Shown: positions 16,468-23,243 of the stretch, piece after piece
How positions within the stretch are numbered: the stretch's first letter is position 1
Layout: every line of letters begins with the position of its first letter
Origin: Acidimicrobiia bacterium
GTDB taxonomy: Bacteria; Actinomycetota; Acidimicrobiia; Acidimicrobiales; Poriferisodalaceae
Assembly: GCA_022821985.1 (NCBI GenBank)
Contig: JAJECP010000013.1
Span: forward strand, 1 to 64,000
Direction of reading: 5' to 3'
Length of the DNA stretch: 64,000 bases
Notes under the pieces: generated by a model
Told to the model about the DNA's origin: nothing
Databases searched by the model: none
Seen by the model: the letters and a program-made list of their open reading frames with translations, nothing else
Position numbers and translations under genes: made by a program

Positions 16468-17996
16468 GCGAGCGACGACGGCGAGGAGGCGGTCGAGCGG
16501 CCCGCCAGGCCCAACGAACGGCAGCCGACGTGGCTTTCAACACCCACGTACAGCGGAGGCTGCCGCCGGTCAACGTGCTCGACACCGAGGGCCTGGCCCA
16601 GATCGAGGAGAACGCCGAGACGATCCTGTCCGAGGTGGGGGTTGCCTTCCAGGACTTCCCCCGGGCGCTCGAGCTCTGGCGTGACGCCGGCGCAGAGGTC
16701 GACGGCGAGATGGTCCGGTTCCCGCGCGGCATGTGCCGCGAGATCGTCCAGGCCACCGCGCCGGCCACCTATGTCCAGCACGCCCGTAACCCGGCTCGGT
16801 CGGTGCCGATCGGCGGTGACGCCACCGTGTTCGCCCCCAACTACGGCTCGCCGTTCGTCACTGACCTCGATGCCGGACGCCGGTATGCCACCCTCGGCGA
16901 CTTCGAGCAGGTGGTGAAGCTGACCTGGATGCTCCCCCACCTTCACCACAGCGGCGGCACGGTCTGCGAGCCGGTGGACGTCCCGGTCAACAAGCGCCAC
17001 CTCGACATGGTGTACGCGCACCTGCGCTACAGCGACAAGCCGCTGATGGGCTCGGTGACGGCAGCCCAGCGCGCAGCCGATTCGGTGGAACTCTGCCGCA
17101 TCGCCTTCGGCGGCGATCTGAGCAATCGCACCGTGCTGACGAGCCTCATCAACGCCTCGTCTCCGCTGCGCTGGGACGCCACCATGCTCGGCGCAGCCGA
17201 GGTGTACGCGCAGCACAACCAGGCGTGCGTGATCTCACCGTTCATCCTGGCCGGCGCCATGTCGCCGGTCACGGTGGCGGCGTTGGCCGCCCAAGCGCTG
17301 GCCGAGGCGCTGTCGGGCATGGCGTTCTGCCAGCTCGTGCGGCCTGGAGCGCCGGTGATCTTCGGCACTTTCGCGTCATCAATGTCGATGGCCACCGGTG
17401 CGCCTACGTTCGGCACGCCCGAGGCAGGTCTGGCGATCTACGTCATGGCCGAGCTGGCACGGCGTGTTGGGGTGCCGTTCCGCTCGGGTGGGCAGTTCAC
17501 GTCGTCCAAGGCACCCGATGCTCAAGCGGCGTACGAATCGGCATCCACGCTGCTGCCGACGATCGCCGCGGGGGTGAACTTCGTGCTGCACGCAGCGGGC
17601 TGGCTCGAAGGCGGCTTGACGTTGAGTTACGAGAAGCTGCTGATGGACGCCGACCAGCTCGGGATGATGGAGGTGTACGCCCAGGGCGTGGACATGTCCG
17701 ATAACGGCCAGGCGGTCGAGGCGTTCACGACGAACCCCCACGGCGACCACTTCCTGGGCCACCCGCACACGCTCGCCAATTTCGAGAGCGCCTTCTACCA
17801 ATCGTCCATTGCCGACAACAACAGCTTCGAGCAGTGGTCCGATGAGGGCTCGCTCGATGCGGCCCAGCGAGCCAACCGGCTGATGAAGCAGATGCTCGCC
17901 GACTACGAACCGCCGCCCATTGCCGACGCGATCGACGCCGAGCTGCGCGACTACATCGCCCGCCGCAAAGCTGAAGAGCCAGACGCCATCGTCTGA
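16464..17996 (+). CDS. MttB-family (trimethylamine methyltransferase-like) enzyme without pyrrolysine
   Basis: 510-aa member of the MttB superfamily that would transfer a methyl group from a quaternary or tertiary amine to the operon's corrinoid protein. The barrel is intact, with LPPVNVLDTEGLAQIEENAE at the start, FGTFASSMSMATGAP and GVPFRSGGQFTSSKAPDAQ in the core, and NFVLHAAGWLEGGL late. The frame has no in-frame amber codon, so it is the non-pyrrolysine class. Characterised members of that class demethylate glycine betaine, proline betaine, carnitine or gamma-butyrobetaine. The dimethylglycine/sarcosine dehydrogenase-like gene at 36235-38757 makes glycine betaine the best guess, but a CaiB-type CoA transferase in the window keeps carnitine open. 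It closes the operon. Confidence 0.88.
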   Translation: MSERRRRGGGRAARQAQRTAADVAFNTHVQRRLPPVNVLDTEGLAQIEENAETILSEVGVAFQDFPRALELWRDAGAEVDGEMVRFPRGMCREIVQATAPATYVQHARNPARSVPIGGDATVFAPNYGSPFVTDLDAGRRYATLGDFEQVVKLTWMLPHLHHSGGTVCEPVDVPVNKRHLDMVYAHLRYSDKPLMGSVTAAQRAADSVELCRIAFGGDLSNRTVLTSLINASSPLRWDATMLGAAEVYAQHNQACVISPFILAGAMSPVTVAALAAQALAEALSGMAFCQLVRPGAPVIFGTFASSMSMATGAPTFGTPEAGLAIYVMAELARRVGVPFRSGGQFTSSKAPDAQAAYESASTLLPTIAAGVNFVLHAAGWLEGGLTLSYEKLLMDADQLGMMEVYAQGVDMSDNGQAVEAFTTNPHGDHFLGHPHTLANFESAFYQSSIADNNSFEQWSDEGSLDAAQRANRLMKQMLADYEPPPIADAIDAELRDYIARRKAEEPDAIV

Positions 17997-18065
17997 GCTT
18001 CATCGGCATGGCGTCCCGACCTGCTGTCGCCGTCGCAGATCAGTGCGCTCGGTCTGTCCAGAGCG

Positions 18066-18530
18066 TCAGAACAATGACTGTTCTTCTACCGTGCCTTGCT
18101 GGTCAGCAGCTTCTGCCGCCAAGCGGGTGGCTTCGTTGTATACGGGATAGCCGTCGGGCGTGACCCGATGGAATGCGATGGGGCGTGCCTGCGTTTGCTC
18201 GATGATCTGCGCCCAGAGGTCGCGGTTGGCGATGGACTTCTTGTCGCTGTTTCGCCAACCTCGGCGAATCCAGCCCTCCCACCACTGCTCTCGGAAGCAA
18301 TTGACCACGTAGGCGGAGTCGCAGTACACCTCCAAGGGACCGGCGAGCGTTTTGAGGGCCTGATGTATGGCCATGAGTCCCATGCGATGCCTGTCGGTCT
18401 GGACGGCGCCGCCCGACGCGCTCTGCCCATCTGGGACGACCCATGCCCAGCCTCCGGGGCCGGGGTCGCCGCGGCTCACCCCATCGGTGTACACCCTTGT
18501 CGGTTTGCTGTCTGCGCTGAGAGCTGTCAC
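18066..18530 (-). CDS. RNase HI-like protein with two catalytic residues replaced
   Basis: 154-aa protein clearly built on actinobacterial RNase HI: VYTDGVSRGDPGPGGWAW, YCDSAYVVNCF and WWEGWIRRGW...ANRDLW line up with it. RNase HI needs four acidic residues. Here Asp16 (TDG) and Asp71 (CDS) are kept, but the Glu of the usual NRME is Gly51 (HRMG) and the last Asp (usual DxxxD-RLA) is Thr135 (ATRLA); the His-containing loop is also changed (TPDGYP). Cleavage of RNA-DNA hybrids is therefore doubtful, though hybrid binding may remain. Start is a GTG at 18530, chosen because the fold begins there; the frame stays open far upstream only as an antisense shadow of hsdM. Convergent with the methyltransferase operon. 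Confidence 0.8.
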   Translation of the reverse strand: MTALSADSKPTRVYTDGVSRGDPGPGGWAWVVPDGQSASGGAVQTDRHRMGLMAIHQALKTLAGPLEVYCDSAYVVNCFREQWWEGWIRRGWRNSDKKSIANRDLWAQIIEQTQARPIAFHRVTPDGYPVYNEATRLAAEAADQQGTVEEQSLF

Positions 18531-18620
18531 GGCAGGATTCTGCCACCGGCTGATGCTGTCACAGCGGCTACGGGTGTGCGCGTCGGCGGATGTCGGCGAG
18601 GGCGAACTCCTGGGTGAACC

Positions 18621-18636
18621 CCGCAGCGCCCTGCGG
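18621..18636. promoter_or_regulatory. Perfect inverted repeat upstream of hsdM
   Basis: CCGCAG (18621-18626) and CTGCGG (18631-18636) form a perfect 6-bp inverted repeat around a 4-base centre, 36 bp before the hsdM start. It could be an operator for the restriction operon or a small hairpin in the leader. Confidence 0.35.
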
Positions 18637-18671
18637 AGTAGCGGTAATTTTCGGGAGATGGGAGGGAACGG

Positions 18672-20780
18672 GTGAACGCGCAGACGCACGGTGAGCTGGC
18701 GAACTTCATCTGGAGCGTCTGCGACCTGCTGCGCGGCCCGTACAAGCGCAACGAGTACCGCAAGGTCATCCTGCCTCTCACCGTGCTCCGCCGCTTCGAC
18801 TGCGTACTGGCCGACACGAAGGCGGACGTGCTCGATGCCGCGGAGCAGCACGCCCGCCAGACCGAGAACGTGCGCCATCAGCTGCTCATGTCGGCGTCGC
18901 AGCACTCCTTCTACAACAACTCGCCGTTCGACTTCGCCCGGCTGCTCGACGACCCGGGCCAGATCGCTGCGAACCTCCACGCCTACATCGCTGCCTACTC
19001 GGCGAACGTGAGGGACATCATCGAGCGCTTCGAGTTCGGCCCCCACATCGACCGTATGGACGAGAAGGACCTGCTGTTCCAGGTCGTGCAACGCTTCGCC
19101 GGCCTCGATCTGTCCCCTGAGCGAGTCGACAACATGCAGATGGGCTACGTCTTCGAGGAGCTCATCCGCATCGGCGCCGAGCAGTCCAACGAGGAGGCCG
19201 GCGAGCATTTCACGCCCCGTGAGGTGATCCGCCTGATGGTCAGCCTGTTGCTGTCTCCTGAGCCAGACCTGGGCAAGGCTCATGTGGTCAAGACCATCTA
19301 TGACCCGGCGTGCGGCACCGGCGGCATGCTGACGGTCGCGGAGGGGTTCTTGCGCGAGCACAACGCCGAAGCCAGGCCGCACCTGTTCGGCCAGGACGTC
19401 AACGACGAGTCGTGGGCGGTATGCCGCGCCGACATGCTCATCAAGGGCGACAACACAGACCGCATGGCGCTGGGCGACTCGTTCACCGCCGACGAGTTTC
19501 GCCTCCGGTCCGACGGCACGCCGTGGGCGTTCGACTACATGCTGGCGAACCCGCCGTTCGGGGTCGAGTGGAAGCAGCAGAAGCAGGCCATCGAACGCGA
19601 GCGCGACACGCTCGGATTCGCGGGCCGGTTCGGGGCGGGCTTGCCGCGCATCAATGACGGGTCGTTGCTGTTTCTCCAGCACATGCTGTCCAAGATGCAG
19701 CCGGCGGCCGCTGACGGTTCGGGCGGCAGCCGCATCGCAATCGTGTTCAACGGGTCGCCGCTGTTCACCGGCGACGCGGGCAGCGGCGAGAGCAACATCC
19801 GCCGCTGGATCATCGAGAACGACTGGCTCGAAGCGGTCGTCGCCCTGCCCGACCAGCTGTTCTACAACACCGGCATCTCCACCTACATCTGGATACTGAC
19901 GAACAACAAGGAAGAACGCCGACGCGGCAAGGTGCAGCTCATCGACGCCCGGGAGTTCTACGAGAAGAGGAGCCGCAGCCTCGGCAACAAGCGCAACGAG
20001 CTGTCGCCCGAGCACATTGCCGACCTCACCCGCATACACGGCAGCTTCGCCGACGGCGAGAAGCGCGACTTCACCGACGTCGACCCCATCACCCACGAGC
20101 CGCGCACGCGCCCGCGGGTGGTCAGCAAGGTGTTCGCCAACGACGACTTCGGCTATCGCAAGATCACCGTAGAGCGCCCACTGCGATTGAGCTTCGCCGT
20201 CGTGCCGGAGCGCATCGCCCGCCTCGAAGACGAGAAGACGTTCGCGAACCTCGCCAAGAGCAAGAAGCGGGCCGGTGCTGCCCATGACGCCGAAATCGCT
20301 CAGGGCCAGGCTCGCCAGCAGGCCATACGCAACGCGCTGGCCACCCTCGCGGCGGCCACCGGCGCCGAAGTGCTGACCGACAGAGACGTATTCCTCGCCA
20401 GGCTGCGAGCCGCCGCGGAAGCACATGGCCTGAAGCTCACCGCTCCCGAGCGCAACGCCATCGTGTCGGCGCTCGGTGAACGCGACCCCGATGCACCGCC
20501 GTGCGAAGGCAGCGACGGCAACCCGGAAGCCGACAGCACCCTGCGCGACACCGAGACCGTGCCCCTCAGTGAAGACATCGACGCCTACATGGAACGCGAA
20601 GTCCTGCCGCATGTCCCTGACGCCTGGGCCGACCACGCCAAGACCAAGATCGGCTATGAGATCCCGTTCAACCGACACTTCTACGTCTACGAGCCGTCCC
20701 GCCCGCTCAACGACATCGAAGCCGACCTGCGGACCCTCGAAACCGAGATCGCACAACTCCTCGCAGAGGTCACCGCGTAG
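18672..20780 (+). CDS. hsdM: Type I restriction-modification DNA methyltransferase subunit
   Basis: 702-aa N6-adenine methyltransferase subunit that modifies host DNA in complex with HsdS. The N-terminal helical domain (LANFIWSVCDLLRGPYKRNEY) is followed by GEHFTPREVIRLMV, the SAM-binding motif DPACGTGGML (about 211-220) and the catalytic NPPF (about 293-296). It is longer than many HsdM proteins; the extra C-terminal part includes a Lys/Ala-rich linker and ends with LLAEVTA. Start is GTG at 18672 after GGGAGGG. The last 18 bp recur at the end of the hicB-like gene and just before hsdS, suggesting that the segment between hsdM and hsdS is a later insertion. Confidence 0.95.
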   Translation: MNAQTHGELANFIWSVCDLLRGPYKRNEYRKVILPLTVLRRFDCVLADTKADVLDAAEQHARQTENVRHQLLMSASQHSFYNNSPFDFARLLDDPGQIAANLHAYIAAYSANVRDIIERFEFGPHIDRMDEKDLLFQVVQRFAGLDLSPERVDNMQMGYVFEELIRIGAEQSNEEAGEHFTPREVIRLMVSLLLSPEPDLGKAHVVKTIYDPACGTGGMLTVAEGFLREHNAEARPHLFGQDVNDESWAVCRADMLIKGDNTDRMALGDSFTADEFRLRSDGTPWAFDYMLANPPFGVEWKQQKQAIERERDTLGFAGRFGAGLPRINDGSLLFLQHMLSKMQPAAADGSGGSRIAIVFNGSPLFTGDAGSGESNIRRWIIENDWLEAVVALPDQLFYNTGISTYIWILTNNKEERRRGKVQLIDAREFYEKRSRSLGNKRNELSPEHIADLTRIHGSFADGEKRDFTDVDPITHEPRTRPRVVSKVFANDDFGYRKITVERPLRLSFAVVPERIARLEDEKTFANLAKSKKRAGAAHDAEIAQGQARQQAIRNALATLAAATGAEVLTDRDVFLARLRAAAEAHGLKLTAPERNAIVSALGERDPDAPPCEGSDGNPEADSTLRDTETVPLSEDIDAYMEREVLPHVPDAWADHAKTKIGYEIPFNRHFYVYEPSRPLNDIEADLRTLETEIAQLLAEVTA

Positions 20781-20878
20781 CTCTTGCGTGATGGCTGAAA
20801 TTCGCTTGGAGCGAACACTCGGCAGTTCCTAGGTTCGCCTCAGCCGCCCATCCGCGCGGGCGAGCGTCGGGAGTCCTC

Positions 20879-21349
20879 ATGAGTACCATCGACACTGTGA
20901 CCGACGACCGCGAGGGTGCCGTAGTGCCGGTTGACTCTGAAGAGTCGGCGGCGCAGCAACGGCCTCCACTGACAGCCGACGAGCGGGCCAGGCAGGCTTT
21001 GGGCTCCGAGCGGCGCTCGCTGCTGGTGCCGGTGCTGAGCACTGCGGTCGGTGCGTTGATCGCCGGAGTACTCGCGCTCGCCGTGCTGGGTTTCAACACC
21101 CTCCGGGACGACATCCAAGCCCTCCACGGCGACATCGACATGCTCGGTTCGGACATGAACGACGGGTTCGCTCGGGTCGATGAGCGCTTCGCTCTGATCG
21201 ATGAACGTTTTGCCCTGATCGACGCGCGTTTTGCGCATACCGACGAGCGCATCAGCGAGATCAACGCCGTTTTGCTCGATCACACCGACCGTCTCGCCCG
21301 CATCGAGACCCTTCAGCACACTCACACTCATGGCGCCCCGCAGTCGTAG
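20879..21349 (+). CDS. Membrane-anchored coiled-coil protein in the restriction operon
   Basis: 156-aa protein of unknown function. Residues 1-45 are soluble and acidic, residues about 48-72 (LLVPVLSTAVGALIAGVLALAVL) form one transmembrane helix, and the rest is a heptad-patterned coiled coil with near-identical 7-residue units (VDERFAL, IDERFAL, IDARFAH, TDERISE). The tail is His-rich (HTHTHG). Similar single-pass coiled-coil proteins occur between type I restriction genes, but I know of no assigned role. ATG at 20879 lies 98 bp after hsdM; it is part of the segment that appears inserted between hsdM and hsdS. Confidence 0.65.
   Translation: MSTIDTVTDDREGAVVPVDSEESAAQQRPPLTADERARQALGSERRSLLVPVLSTAVGALIAGVLALAVLGFNTLRDDIQALHGDIDMLGSDMNDGFARVDERFALIDERFALIDARFAHTDERISEINAVLLDHTDRLARIETLQHTHTHGAPQS
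21176..21238 (+). repeat. 21-bp in-frame tandem repeat (three units plus partial)
   Basis: Units begin at 21176, 21197 and 21218, with a partial fourth at 21239, each coding for seven residues of the form [VIT]D[EA]RFAx. The unit length equals one coiled-coil heptad register of seven residues, so gain or loss of units would lengthen or shorten the coil without breaking frame. Confidence 0.7.
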
Positions 21350-21466
21350 CAGGCATGGGCGCTGACGAGGGAAGAACTCAAGAAGCGACGGTGGCACTTG
21401 GCAACCATGACGGTCTTCACTGCTGCGGCAGGGATCGGACGAGGAATCCATGGCCGGAGTCAGTGA

Positions 21467-21820
21467 ATGAAGCTGACATATTCAGTCGTCATTGAGCAGT
21501 ACCCGAGCAACTACGGCGCGTATGCGCCAGATGTTCCGGGATGCTTCAGCACAGCGGGCACCCCAGACGAGATGCTGGCGATGATCCGCGAAGCGCTCAC
21601 CTTCCACATCGAGGCAACCGTTGAGCACGGCGATCCCGTGCCGATGCCCACGAGGTCCGTCGATGACGCCATCGCCTGCCACTGCCAAGCCGTCTTCGGC
21701 CATGAGGCGGACTGGTTGACCGAGTTCGGCGAATTCCCGTCCACGCTCTGGATGTGGTTCCAATCGGTCGAAGTCGAGATCCCGGCCCCTCATGCGGCCC
21801 GCGCCGAGGTAACTGCGTGA
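21467..21820 (+). CDS. HicB-like antitoxin-family protein, no HicA seen
   Basis: 117-aa protein with the HicB-type partial RNase H fold: YSVVIEQYPSNYGAYAPDVPGCFSTAGTPDEML is the standard opening, followed by the helix ALTFHIEATVEHGDPVPMPT. HicB proteins neutralise HicA mRNA interferases, but no HicA frame lies within the flanking sequence; the 117 bp upstream hold only a short open run ending just before this ATG. The C-terminus is not a clear ribbon-helix-helix DNA-binding domain. It may be an orphan antitoxin or a small domain protein of another role. Its last codons repeat the hsdM tail AEVTA, and a GTG overlapping its stop opens an 18-codon run into hsdS. Confidence 0.7.
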   Translation: MKLTYSVVIEQYPSNYGAYAPDVPGCFSTAGTPDEMLAMIREALTFHIEATVEHGDPVPMPTRSVDDAIACHCQAVFGHEADWLTEFGEFPSTLWMWFQSVEVEIPAPHAARAEVTA

Positions 21821-21869
21821 GCTCGCAGGGCGGCTGCATTGCCTTGGCCCAAGCTGCCGAGGTCACCGC

Positions 21870-23243
21870 ATGACACGGCGATACCCGAGCTACTGCGACT
21901 CGGGCGTGGAATGGATCGGGGATCTGCCAGCGCATTGGCGCACCGTGCCCTTGCGTTGGCTGGCGTCGTACCGGACCAGCAGCGTTGACAAGAAATCCAA
22001 TGGCGATGAGATACCTGTCCGGCTCTGCAACTACACCGACGTGTACTACAGCGAACAGATTCGAGCCGATGATGGTGAGTTCATGACGGCGACCGCCACG
22101 GCACACGAAGTCGCGCGCTTCGGGCTTCGGCGCGGTGATGTGCTGATTACGAAGGACTCCGAGGACTGGCGGGATATCGGAGTGCCGGCGTTGGTCGAAG
22201 TCGCCTCCGATGACTTTGTGTGCGGCTATCACCTCGGCATCGTGCGCCCCGACGACGACGTCGATCCTGGCTACCTATTCCGCGCGTTGCTGTCCGACGG
22301 TGTCAACAAGCAGATGCAGGTCTCGGCAACGGGCGTCACTCGCTATGGCATACCCAACGGAGCCGTGGAAGGAGCGGTGCTTCCGTGTCCGCCCCTTGAT
22401 GAGCAGCGCGCGATCGCGGCGTATCTCGACCGCGAGACTGCTCGCATCGATGATTTGATCCTGAAGCAGGAGTTGTTGATCGAGCGGCTCGACGAGTACC
22501 GGACGGCGCTGATCACGCAAACGGTGACACGCGGCCTGCCACCTGATGCTGCGGAAGCTGCTGGGCTGGACCCAACACCACCGCTCAAGGACTCGGGCGT
22601 CGAATGGCTCGGAAAGGTGCCGGAACACTGGGAAGTTGTCGACAATCGGCGGCTGTTCGAAGAGCGAGATGAGCGATCTGATGATGGCGTCGGGGAACTC
22701 TTGACGGTCTCACATCTCACTGGTGTTACGCGCAGGTCCGAGAAGCCGAACGTGGGCATGTTCATGGCGGAGACGCTGGAGGGGTACAAGCAATGTCACC
22801 CCGGTGACCTCGTCATCAACACGATGTGGGCATGGATGGGCGCAGCAGGAACAGCGACCGAAGCAGGATTGGTGAGTCCGTCATACAACGTCTACGCGCC
22901 AGAACCGCGCCACTTGCTGCCGCGATTTGTCGACATGGCATACCGATCGCGAAGGTATGTGGTCGGCATGACCTCGGAATCCCGGGGAATCTGGTCGTCA
23001 AGGCTTCGGATGTATCCGCAGCAGTTCATGTCCCTCGCAACGGCCGTCCCACCGATGCAGGAGCAGGAAGCAATCGTCGCCTACGTAGACAGGCTTGAAG
23101 GTCGATCAGAACGCATGTCCACGACAGTGCACGTGGCCATTGAACGCCTTCAGGAGTATCGCTCGGCGCTGATTTCGGCGGCGGTGACGGGCAAGATCGA
23201 TGTGCGAGACGCTGCCCGAGTCGGCTCAGGGGATGGTGTGTGA
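21870..23243 (+). CDS. hsdS: Type I restriction-modification specificity subunit
   Basis: 457-aa DNA-recognition subunit with two target-recognition domains. Each half opens with a matching string (SGVEWIGDLPAHW near residue 11 and SGVEWLGKVPEHW near residue 243). Each half ends in a conserved helix (DEQRAIAAYLDRETARID and QEQEAIVAYVDRLEGRSE). The two half-sites determine the bipartite recognition sequence, which cannot be predicted here. The ATG at 21870 overlaps a TGA (ATGA) belonging to a remnant of an hsdM-like tail. The stop overlaps the hsdR start. Confidence 0.93.
   Translation: MTRRYPSYCDSGVEWIGDLPAHWRTVPLRWLASYRTSSVDKKSNGDEIPVRLCNYTDVYYSEQIRADDGEFMTATATAHEVARFGLRRGDVLITKDSEDWRDIGVPALVEVASDDFVCGYHLGIVRPDDDVDPGYLFRALLSDGVNKQMQVSATGVTRYGIPNGAVEGAVLPCPPLDEQRAIAAYLDRETARIDDLILKQELLIERLDEYRTALITQTVTRGLPPDAAEAAGLDPTPPLKDSGVEWLGKVPEHWEVVDNRRLFEERDERSDDGVGELLTVSHLTGVTRRSEKPNVGMFMAETLEGYKQCHPGDLVINTMWAWMGAAGTATEAGLVSPSYNVYAPEPRHLLPRFVDMAYRSRRYVVGMTSESRGIWSSRLRMYPQQFMSLATAVPPMQEQEAIVAYVDRLEGRSERMSTTVHVAIERLQEYRSALISAAVTGKIDVRDAARVGSGDGV

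Larger units (their letters stand above)
20763..21873 (+). repeat. Three direct copies of the hsdM 3' end flanking inserted cargo
   Basis: An 18-bp sequence encoding AEVTA-stop occurs in the same reading sense at 20763-20780 (hsdM end), 21803-21820 (end of the hicB-like gene) and 21856-21873 (overlapping the hsdS ATG). The third copy is preceded by codons IALAQA, resembling the hsdM tail IAQLL. The pattern suggests hsdM once overlapped hsdS by ATGA and that the 1.1 kb between them was inserted with duplication of the junction. Confidence 0.55.

Noticed and set aside
16464-17996. Pyrrolysine-containing trimethylamine methyltransferase
   Set aside because: No in-frame UAG within the gene; the frame is continuous.
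18066-20756. Single 896-codon minus-strand frame
   Set aside because: Only its last 154 codons (18066-18530) are RNase HI-like; the rest is an antisense shadow of hsdM, a common effect of high third-position GC.
21350-21466. Short HicA-like toxin upstream of hicB
   Set aside because: The open run reads WALTREELKKRRWHLATM and lacks the HicA fold strings and catalytic His; it also follows directly in frame after the previous stop, so it may be only a read-on of that gene.
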